The position numbers were made by a program, and so were the translations under genes. Below are positions 58,332 to 64,000 of a DNA stretch of 64,000 nt, piece after piece. The DNA comes from Burkholderia sp. OK233 (GTDB lineage Bacteria > Pseudomonadota > Gammaproteobacteria > Burkholderiales > Burkholderiaceae), in the NCBI RefSeq assembly GCF_900230185.1, contig NZ_OCSR01000001.1, positions 1,054,001 to 1,118,000 of the forward strand, given 5' to 3'. The number at the start of each line of letters is the position of its first letter. Positions within the stretch are counted from its first letter, which is position 1. Under the pieces are notes generated by a model. It was not told where the DNA came from. It made no database searches and was given only the letters and a program-made list of their open reading frames with translations.

Positions 58332-60193
58332 ATAGGGGCAGGCCTCGCGGCCCGACCCCTCCCACACCACCGTGCGTACGGGTCCGTACACGGCGATTCG
58401 GATCAGTTACCCGGCTATGATGAACCGACCGATGGAAGTCCAAGCGAGCGGAAGTAGCGACTGGGCAACGCAATGCTCAGCGCCGGACTGCAACTTAGAC
58501 GCCATGCACTGTGCGGCGAACCCGCCGTCTGGGCGGCAAGGTCCCGGCTCACACCCCGCGCGATCAGCTTCTTGAAGCGGGTCCGGCCGCGCTTCCACTG
58601 CTTCCAGAGGAAGCAGCGAAGGCGGCGGCGAATCCATTGATCAAGACGCTGAAGTACACGAGGCGTTTCACAGAAACCGAAATAGCCGCGCCAGCCCGTC
58701 AGGTATCGCTTCAGCGAGCCGATCAACTGGTCAACGCTGACCCCTCGCGTGCGTTGGGTCAGTTCCCGGATTCGTGCCTTGAAGCGGGCTAGTGCCTTGG
58801 GCGCAATGCGCCGTTTGACCTGTTCCCGCATCAAGAAGGTGAACCCGAGGAACTTGCGCGTGTGTGGCCGCGCGACTGCGCTCTTAGATTCGTTGACCTT
58901 CAGCTTCAGCCTGCCGGTAAGGAAGGCTTTCAGCCCCGCCATCACCCGCTGGCCCGCGCGTTCGCTGCGTACGTAGACATTACAGTCGTCTGCATACCTC
59001 ACGAATCGCAGTCCGCGCCGCTCAAGCTCCCGGTCAAGGTCGTCGAGCATCAGATTGGATAACAACGGTGACAGCGGACCGCCCTGGGGCGTCCCTTCGT
59101 CCGTTGCTCCAACCAGTCCGTTCTCCAGCACGCCCGCCGTCAGGAAGGAGCGGATCAGCTTCAGGACACGCCTGTCGCTGACACGCTTTGCCACCCGGCT
59201 CATCAGGATATCGTGGCTCACGCGATCGAAGAACTTTTCGAGGTCCAAATCTACAACCCAGCGATACCCCGACTGGATGTAGTTTTGCGCCTGTGCCACG
59301 GCCTGATGGGCCGAGCGCCCCGGACGGAAGCCGTAACTAGAGTCCGAGAACGTTGGGTCCCACTGCTTTTGCAGCACTTGCAACACTGCCTGCTGGACGA
59401 ACCTGTCGAGCGCAGAGGGGATGCCGAGTTTGCGCACGCCACCTCCATCCGGCTTGGGTATCTCGACCCGTCTCACAGGTTGCGGCCTGTATGTGCCGTT
59501 CAGCAGCGTGGCCCGTATCGACGGCCAGTGCTCACGCAGGTACGCCGGTAATGCCTGAACCGTCATACCGTCCACACCCGGTGCACCCTTGTTCGCTTTC
59601 ACACGTTTCAACGCCCGCTTCAGGTTCTCCCGTTCACATATTTCTTCCATCAGTCGGTCACAAGCCGACGGGCTTTCAGTTTCGGGGTTCGCCGCCATAG
59701 GTTCAGCCCCTCGATCAACGGCCTCCGGGGCTTCACCCCTTCCTCCGCTGTCAAGGACGCGTTGCGTTTTCTGCTGCTCTCCCATGTCGAGTTCTCCGGC
59801 TTACTCGCCGCTCTTCTCCGTTTGGGCCTTCAGACGTCACCGCCCTACTATGCCCGCTGCTGACTCCTGCACGGCGATCAACAACCCTTGCGAGTTGTTC
59901 AGTCCTGAGTCCAGGACACCGCACAGGCCTCCCGAGGTAATCGCAACCGCCTTCACCACACACCTGCCAGATCTACCACCCCGAGCCTTGATGGTTGTGG
60001 ACTTCGCGATCATTTGCTCGCTCGTCCGCCCGGGTAGGCCTCATATCTGGTTTCTGTTCGTCAGGTCGTGGCTTTGCTACACGCTTCCTTCAGACCCCGC
60101 CTCGCGACGACGCCCTTGCGTTCGCTAGTCCTTCGCCCCATCAGGCTGGACAGGGGACTTCCACCCCCAAGCTGTTGCGCATGCTCGGCGCAC
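58332..60193 (-). mobile_element. Group IIC intron
   Basis: A 1.86-kb retroelement on the minus strand. The 5' end GTGCGCC (60187-60193) directly follows the T-run of a strong intrinsic terminator, the insertion rule of group IIC introns. The 3' end is at about 58332, finishing ...GCCCCTAT. Domain V lies around 58365-58390 with ATCGCCGTG and the CGC-type catalytic triad, followed by a short domain VI. The encoded reverse transcriptase is intact, so the intron may be active. The boundaries are read from consensus and not tested by exon comparison. Confidence 0.88.
58415..59785 (-). CDS. ltrA: Group II intron reverse transcriptase/maturase
   Basis: A 456-residue intron-encoded protein. The reverse transcriptase domain has IPSALDRFVQQAVLQVL, SYGFRPGRSAHQA, DLEKFFDRVSHD, TPQGGPLSPLLSNLMLDDLD and the catalytic YADDCNVY. 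The maturase (X) domain includes LIGSLKRYLTGWRGYFGF. No endonuclease domain follows, as usual for group IIC. The ATG follows GGAGAACTCGAC. It is needed for splicing and for retrotransposition into terminators. Confidence 0.96.
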   Translation of the reverse strand: MGEQQKTQRVLDSGGRGEAPEAVDRGAEPMAANPETESPSACDRLMEEICERENLKRALKRVKANKGAPGVDGMTVQALPAYLREHWPSIRATLLNGTYRPQPVRRVEIPKPDGGGVRKLGIPSALDRFVQQAVLQVLQKQWDPTFSDSSYGFRPGRSAHQAVAQAQNYIQSGYRWVVDLDLEKFFDRVSHDILMSRVAKRVSDRRVLKLIRSFLTAGVLENGLVGATDEGTPQGGPLSPLLSNLMLDDLDRELERRGLRFVRYADDCNVYVRSERAGQRVMAGLKAFLTGRLKLKVNESKSAVARPHTRKFLGFTFLMREQVKRRIAPKALARFKARIRELTQRTRGVSVDQLIGSLKRYLTGWRGYFGFCETPRVLQRLDQWIRRRLRCFLWKQWKRGRTRFKKLIARGVSRDLAAQTAGSPHSAWRLSCSPALSIALPSRYFRSLGLPSVGSS

Positions 60194-60226
60194 AAAAAAT
60201 AGCCCGCACTCCGTTGGAGTGCGGGC
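60194..60226 (-). terminator. Strong intrinsic terminator, insertion site of the intron
   Basis: Perfect 11-bp stem GCCCGCACTCC / GGAGTGCGGGC with loop AAC, then TA and six T residues on the minus strand. The intron begins at the next base. It ends the candidate non-coding RNA. Confidence 0.93.
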
Positions 60227-60398
60227 GAAACCGTCGCCCTACGAGGATAGGCGACGGGGCCACCGAGGCCGCGCGCCGTGCGCGCAGGCCATCATCGGGC
60301 TAAACACCGGTTCGTTCGCCGGTGCGAAAAGGGTCTGGGAATCGCCGATTGGACACTCGCCGCAAACTCACGTCGGATGTTACGAATCCGGCCCCATG
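60194..60398 (-). ncRNA. Candidate sigma-54-dependent structured small RNA
   Basis: A predicted transcript of about 205 bases from a sigma-54 start site near 60398 to the terminator at 60194-60226. No start codon with a ribosome site or protein-like frame exists in it. Hairpins seen: a 5' hairpin with CTCA/TGAG and CGGAT/ATCCG arms (60367-60400), CACCGG/CCGGTG (about 60305-60325), CCGTCGCC/GGCGACGG (about 60233-60261), then the terminator. It does not match the core sequences of 4.5S RNA, tmRNA, RNase P or 6S RNA that I know. Upstream are an IHF site and an enhancer-like palindrome. Evidence is pattern only; expression is untested. Confidence 0.65.
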
Positions 60399-60408
60399 AG
60401 TCTATAAA

Positions 60409-60425
60409 AGCAGCTTGCGTGCCAG
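60409..60425 (-). promoter_or_regulatory. Sigma-54 promoter (-24/-12)
   Basis: CTGGCACGCAAGCTGCT on the minus strand matches the consensus YTGGCACGrNNNTTGCW except at two weak positions, with GG and GC exactly ten bases apart. The predicted start site is near 60398. A match of this quality is expected about 0.01 times in 64 kb by chance. Confidence 0.75.
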
Positions 60426-60452
60426 TTATAGCGATTTGCAAGAAATTGTTCA

Positions 60453-60465
60453 CAAATCGTTGATT
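60453..60465 (-). promoter_or_regulatory. IHF binding site
   Basis: AATCAACGATTTG matches the IHF consensus WATCAANNNNTTR perfectly. It is centred about 61 bases upstream of the predicted start site, within the interval in which IHF bends DNA at sigma-54 promoters. Confidence 0.65.
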
Positions 60466-60525
60466 ACTATTGTATTTTTTTACAACGAAAGGATATTGAC
60501 AGGGTCTGCGGAAGGGGCTTTGCGA

Positions 60526-60554
60526 GTTACGTCACCGGGGTAACGTCACGTTAC
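60526..60554 (-). promoter_or_regulatory. Palindromic upstream activating site for an unknown enhancer-binding protein
   Basis: GTAACG-TCA-CGTTAC (60540-60554) is a perfect dyad, and GTTAC-N9-GTAAC (60526-60544) overlaps it. On the minus strand the motif GTGACGTWAC occurs twice with a 14-base period. At -128 to -156 from the predicted start site this is the usual place of a bacterial enhancer-binding protein. Confidence 0.6.
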
Positions 60555-60556
60555 AT

Positions 60557-60578
60557 GCGGCCGCACAGGGGCGGCCGC
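60557..60578. repeat. GCGGCCGC inverted/direct repeat
   Basis: Two copies of the palindrome GCGGCCGC are separated by ACAGGG, giving a very stable potential hairpin without a T tail. It sits between the enhancer-like site and the small membrane protein gene and could act as a transcription block. Confidence 0.6.
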
Positions 60579-60614
60579 GCGAATTCGCTTCATGCGTTTG
60601 AAGCGAGTCGAACA

Positions 60615-60770
60615 TCAAGGCGTCGGCCATTTCGTGCGTTGCGCGGCCGTATGCCGGACCCGCAAGCCCGTTGGCCGTTGCGTCTCGCGCCGCTCCAGGG
60701 CCGCGCCGCAGACAAGCGCCAGGACGAGCAAGCTCGCCGCCCACATCCAGTAAGGAATCACGTCGAACAT
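60615..60770 (-). CDS. Small single-span membrane protein
   Basis: A 51-residue protein beginning MFDVIPYWMWAASLLVLALV, a single membrane span followed by a basic, Arg/Thr-rich cytoplasmic tail. Start 60770 has GGGGAG six bases upstream. An ATG two codons earlier directly abuts that site and is less likely. No family recognised. It lies between bamC with its terminator and the sigma-54 control region, and may be independent of both. Confidence 0.55.
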   Translation of the reverse strand: MFDVIPYWMWAASLLVLALVCGAALERRETQRPTGLRVRHTAAQRTKWPTP

Positions 60771-60891
60771 GGCCATCTCCCCGTTAAGCGTCGCCGGTTC
60801 ATACCGGTGTTTCAGACGGAAAGCAAAACACGTGCACGCCGCGATAGCGGTCAACGGCTTACGGCGCCGGCGATAAACTGCGGACATAAAA

Positions 60892-60924
60892 AAACCCGCC
60901 CGGAATTGCCTTCCGGGCGGGTTT
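60892..60924 (-). terminator. Terminator of bamC
   Basis: Stem AAACCCGCCCGGAA / TTCCGGGCGGGTTT, 14 bp, short loop, followed leftward by further T residues, 34 bases after the bamC stop. Confidence 0.93.
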
Positions 60925-60957
60925 TCAGACAGCGTTCGCTGCTTGCTACACCTTCGT

Positions 60958-62178
60958 TCAGTGCAACTGGTCGACCATCAGACCCATGATCTGCTTGGCC
61001 TGCGGGCTCTGATCGATACCCCCCTTGTCGTCGACCACCGCCACGCGGGTCTGGTCAGGCGTCACCGCGCGCACGTTCACGAGATACTGCTTGGCAACCT
61101 TTTCCTTCTTGCCGTGGAACACCTGGCTCCAGAAGCCCTGCTCCGCCGATGTCAGATCCTTCGGATCGACGTAGCGCACGAAGTACAGACCGCGGCTCGC
61201 GTCGCGATCGTCGACCGTGAAGTTGCTGCGATCGAGCGCGAGGCCCACGCGCAGCCACGCACGGTCATACGGCTCGCTGAGCGTCAGCTCGGTGGACGAG
61301 AACTGTGCCTCCGTGGTGTTCGCCGAATCATCCGGCTTGGGTTGTTGCGCCGACAACGCTACGTTTTGCGCCGCCGTGGCCGCAGCTGCCGATTTCGCAC
61401 CCGCCGTAGCCGCATTCGGCGCCGTTTGCGCCCCCGCCGGCGAGAGTTCGGCACTTTGCGTGTTGCGCGAATCGGCCAGGGCCAGCGCCGCCATCAACCG
61501 CTTCAGATATTCCTGCTCAAGGCCTGGATCGTTCGGCTTGGCTTCCCACTTGGTCGACTCGTTGTTCGTGCCGCTGAGCGCCTCGCGCATGCCCTTCTGG
61601 CTGATGAACACATAGGTGCCGCCGTTCGGCGCCGTTTCGAGACGCGTGCGGTACTTGTTGCGTTCAGAACTCACATAGCTGTTGCCCATTGCCTTGGACA
61701 GCGTGTCGCGGATCAACCCCTCGTTGATCGAAGCGTGCGTTTCGTTCCAGTCCGTTTCCATCACGCCCTTATCGCGCTGATCGACCACCAGCAGGAAGCC
61801 CTGTTCCTGCCAGAACCGGCGGATTGACGCCCATGCCTGGCCGGGCGCCTTGTTGTCGATCACGAGCCAGCTTTCCGTACCGTCGCGCTGAATGTGCATG
61901 CCGGTCACCTGCGGCACCACCGTCAGGGTGTTGGCGGCCGGTGCTTGCGCCTGGACCTGCTTGAGCGTGGACAGCGAGGTTTCGCCGCCTTGCGGGGGCA
62001 ACGAACGCTGATCGGACGTCTCATCGATCATGTTCGGCGGTACGGCAAGTGACACTTGCTTCGATTTCGAGTCGCTTTTGTAGTCGATTTTGGTCGGCGA
62101 CGAGGTGCCGCAGCCGGCGACCAGACCGCCTGCCATCAGCATTACTGCAAACCGCTTGGTAAGACGAAGATCAGTCAT
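60958..62178 (-). CDS. bamC: Outer membrane assembly lipoprotein BamC
   Basis: A 406-residue lipoprotein with lipobox VAGC, an N-terminal unstructured region, and two helix-grip domains (about 95-220 and 295-400) separated by an Ala-rich linker (about 245-285). It is part of the BamABCDE complex that inserts beta-barrel proteins. Segments ESWLVIDNKAPGQAWASIRR and YDRAWLRVGLALDRSNFTVD are typical. In many Burkholderia dapA precedes bamC. Here the upstream gene is a divergent DUF2844 gene. Confidence 0.94.
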   Translation of the reverse strand: MTDLRLTKRFAVMLMAGGLVAGCGTSSPTKIDYKSDSKSKQVSLAVPPNMIDETSDQRSLPPQGGETSLSTLKQVQAQAPAANTLTVVPQVTGMHIQRDGTESWLVIDNKAPGQAWASIRRFWQEQGFLLVVDQRDKGVMETDWNETHASINEGLIRDTLSKAMGNSYVSSERNKYRTRLETAPNGGTYVFISQKGMREALSGTNNESTKWEAKPNDPGLEQEYLKRLMAALALADSRNTQSAELSPAGAQTAPNAATAGAKSAAAATAAQNVALSAQQPKPDDSANTTEAQFSSTELTLSEPYDRAWLRVGLALDRSNFTVDDRDASRGLYFVRYVDPKDLTSAEQGFWSQVFHGKKEKVAKQYLVNVRAVTPDQTRVAVVDDKGGIDQSPQAKQIMGLMVDQLH

Positions 62179-62645
62179 GTTCGGGGAATCCTTCCGCTAC
62201 GCCACGGCAAGTTTCCGTGGATCAACCCAACATTTTACCGATCCCGGCGAGTCATGTGCAAAAACCCGGGTTTGCCCATGAATTGAGCAGCGCGCGGACG
62301 GCAAATTCCGGGTTGCGTCAAAGGATCTGGATACCGACGAATCGCTGCGACGCGCGTCCCTCCCATCGCGCAAAAGCGCCCCGCTTCACGGCGGCGATCC
62401 TGTCCCTCCGCGGCAATTTTAACAGTTCACAACACTTCTCAAACGCCCGTAGGACATGACCTAGTCACTAGTCAGATCATTGTTTTAAAAGACACTTTTG
62501 CCCCCCGTCACGCGTTATTTTCGAGATTCGCCGAAGCGCTGCGCGTCGCTCCTGACAACGATCAGGAAACCTGAGTGTTATCTTGAATTGAACATCTCAA
62601 TAAAAATTTAGCGCTCCGGGTTTTCCAATAACGAGACAGGTTGCC
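62179..62645. other. Divergent intergenic region between bamC and DUF2844 gene
   Basis: 467 bases without a credible gene. A short dyad CTAG-TCA-CTAG lies near 62460-62470, followed by an AT-rich stretch before the DUF2844 gene. Both promoters must lie here. Confidence 0.5.
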
Positions 62646-63110
62646 ATGCCAAATTCCACTTTCTTACTGGCCTTCGCTGTCCCGGCAATGGTGGCCGCCC
62701 TGCTGTGTGTCAGTGCCGATGTGCGCGCCGAATTGGGCGGCACGATGCCCAGCCAGGCGAATTCGAAGGCCGCGGCGCCCCAAACCCTGCTGAACGGCGC
62801 CTTACGCCTGCGCACGCTGACCGACGCAGGCAACACCACCATCAACGAGTACGCGACGAATACCGGCCAGATCATCGCTTACGCGTGGCAAGGCCCGACC
62901 ATGCCGGATCTACGCGCACTGCTGGGAGGGTACGTCGACGCCTACAGGGCGGGTGCCGCCGCATTGGCGCCGGACGGCAATCTGCACGCCTCGCGGGTTG
63001 TCCGGCCTGATGTGATCGTGGAATCCGGTGGTCCGATGCGCGGCTATGTCGGACGCGCGTGGCTGCCGGCGGCGCTGCCCGCCGGCGTCACCTCCGACGA
63101 CCTCCGCTGA
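62646..63110 (+). CDS. DUF2844 domain-containing secreted protein
   Basis: A 154-residue protein with a signal peptide (cleavage near VRA-ELGG) and the DUF2844 pattern: mature start ELGGTMPSQ, TINEYATNTGQIIAYAWQGP, MPDLRALLGGYVDAYRAG and the GYVGRAWLP end. Found in beta-proteobacteria next to DUF3443 genes, as here. Function unknown. Confidence 0.93.
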   Translation: MPNSTFLLAFAVPAMVAALLCVSADVRAELGGTMPSQANSKAAAPQTLLNGALRLRTLTDAGNTTINEYATNTGQIIAYAWQGPTMPDLRALLGGYVDAYRAGAAALAPDGNLHASRVVRPDVIVESGGPMRGYVGRAWLPAALPAGVTSDDLR

Positions 63111-63159
63111 CGCGGGCAAGTCAGCAATAAACCGCCCCGAAAACTCCCTCCTACACGCC

Positions 63160-64000
63160 ATGAAGACCTCTTCCCGTCTCCGCGCCCTGTTCCTGACTTG
63201 CGCCGTGCTCGCTGGTTGCGGTGGCGGTGGTGGAAGCAGTACGCCAGCTGCCTCCACCCAGACGGGCTCGACGAGCCCGGCCAGCGGTCCGAACGCCGCG
63301 AGCGCGCCGTCCGGAACCGCTGGCGCCAATATGACTAATTCTGTGCCGCAGTCGAACACGCCGAATGTCCAACCGATCACAGTCAGCGCCGCGCCGGGCC
63401 TGACGCGCAACATGCTGACCACTAGCGTCACCGTCTGCCAGCCCGGCACCGGCAACTGCGCGACGATCGACAATATTCAGGTCGACACCGGCTCGCAGGG
63501 CTTGCGGATTCTCGCCTCGGCGCTGCCGGCCAGCCTTCCGCTGGCTGCCGTGGCTTCGGGTAGCGGCGTGACGGGCGAGTGCGCAGTATTCGGCGGCGGC
63601 TATGCGTGGGGCGCGGTGCGCGGCGCGGACGTGCGGATGGCCGGCCAACTGGCCGCCTCGATTCCGATCCAGCTGATCGCCGACCCCACGCTGCCTAACG
63701 TGCCCACCGACTGCGCCGGCTCCGGCCCCGCGATGCTGACCGTTGCAAGCCTGCACGCCAACGGCATTCTCGGCGTCGGCCTGTTCTCGGCCGATTGCGG
63801 CAGTGGCTGTGTCAATTCGGCGCTGCCACGTTGGTATTACAGCTGCGACGCCAGCGGCGCCTGCCTCGCGGGCACGCAAGCGCTCGCCCAGCAGGTAACC
63901 AATCCAGTCAGCCGCTTCGCGCTCGACAACAACGGCGTGGTGATCGACCTGCCGGCGATCGCCGACACGGGGGCGCCCAGCGTGTCAGGCTCCTTGATAT
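63160..64000 (+). CDS. DUF3443 domain-containing lipoprotein, partial
   Basis: The first 280 residues are visible; the gene continues past the right edge. It begins with a lipoprotein signal (lipobox LAGC followed by GGGGGSS), a Ser/Thr/Pro-rich linker and the DUF3443 domain: IDNIQVDTGSQGLRILASAL, FGGGYAWGAVRGADV and GILGVGLFSADCG. The DTGS motif resembles an aspartic-protease-like fold. It follows the DUF2844 gene by 49 bases, the usual operon. Confidence 0.93.
   Translation, partial: MKTSSRLRALFLTCAVLAGCGGGGGSSTPAASTQTGSTSPASGPNAASAPSGTAGANMTNSVPQSNTPNVQPITVSAAPGLTRNMLTTSVTVCQPGTGNCATIDNIQVDTGSQGLRILASALPASLPLAAVASGSGVTGECAVFGGGYAWGAVRGADVRMAGQLAASIPIQLIADPTLPNVPTDCAGSGPAMLTVASLHANGILGVGLFSADCGSGCVNSALPRWYYSCDASGACLAGTQALAQQVTNPVSRFALDNNGVVIDLPAIADTGAPSVSGSLI

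Noticed and set aside
60194..60398. 6S RNA, tmRNA or 4.5S RNA as identity of the structured RNA
   Set aside because: Its ends do not pair into a 6S rod, no tRNA-like domain or tag frame is present, and the 4.5S core sequence is absent.
60426..60450. A sigma-70 promoter (TTGTGA ... TATAAC) for the same RNA
   Set aside because: The spacing would be 19 bases and both hexamers are poor, whereas the -24/-12 element fits with IHF and enhancer sites.

Overview
The window looks like a chromosome segment of a Burkholderiaceae betaproteobacterium, most like Paraburkholderia. GC content is high, and several genes typical of that group are present: DUF2844 next to DUF3443, DUF4148, a penta-MxKDx repeat protein, BamC with an Ala-rich linker, a TPP riboswitch before thiC, and ECF41 and MocR regulators. 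This assignment rests on recognising families, not on a search.

Positions 1-16.1 kb are a patchy accessory segment. It starts with a partial FAD oxidoreductase cut by the window edge. It holds two paralogous NmrA-like NAD(P)-binding proteins (1163 and 14518), two MocR/PdxR regulators (6590 and 12798), a dead and an intact cupin, an AhpD-like carboxymuconolactone decarboxylase next to an ECF41 sigma factor, a good ECF41-type promoter pointing at a bestrophin gene, an orphan flgE and a DedA protein. Positions 16.2-23.8 kb are a mobile-element graveyard: an IS3 fragment, a broken plasmid partition module (ParA/StbB-like, frameshifted), an IS6-family element interrupted by an IS5-family element, a second truncated IS6-family transposase and gene relics. 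A P4-type integrase (23.9-25.1 kb) beside tRNA-Leu(UAA) (25268-25352) suggests that some or all of the DNA to the left entered at this tRNA.

From 25.5 kb the gene layout is compact and core-like. A LacI-controlled ABC importer, with one permease fused to its ATPase, is followed by a GpdQ-like phosphodiesterase (25.5-31.4 kb). Next come an MFS exporter and a small sugar or cyclitol cluster (dehydrogenase, TIM-barrel isomerase, binding protein) divergent from an unusual cytoplasmic regulator that joins a winged helix to a solute-binding-protein domain (33.3-38.3 kb). A two-component and stress cluster follows (38.2-42.4 kb): a LuxR-type response regulator, a stand-alone receiver, a ferritin-like protein, DUF1328, a sensor kinase and entericidin. 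After that lie a FadH-like dienoyl-CoA reductase, exporters, a Tat-dependent molybdoenzyme with cytochrome b, DUF1223, rnk, TPP riboswitch-thiC, surface lipoproteins and an L-lactate permease.

The right end (58.3-60.6 kb) holds the most interesting structure. A roughly 205-nt, hairpin-rich, apparently non-coding transcript on the minus strand is preceded by a complete sigma-54 promoter architecture: a -24/-12 element, a perfect IHF consensus match and a palindromic enhancer-like site. It ends in a strong intrinsic terminator, and a group IIC intron encoding a reverse transcriptase is inserted exactly after that terminator. bamC, DUF2844 and a partial DUF3443 gene close the window.
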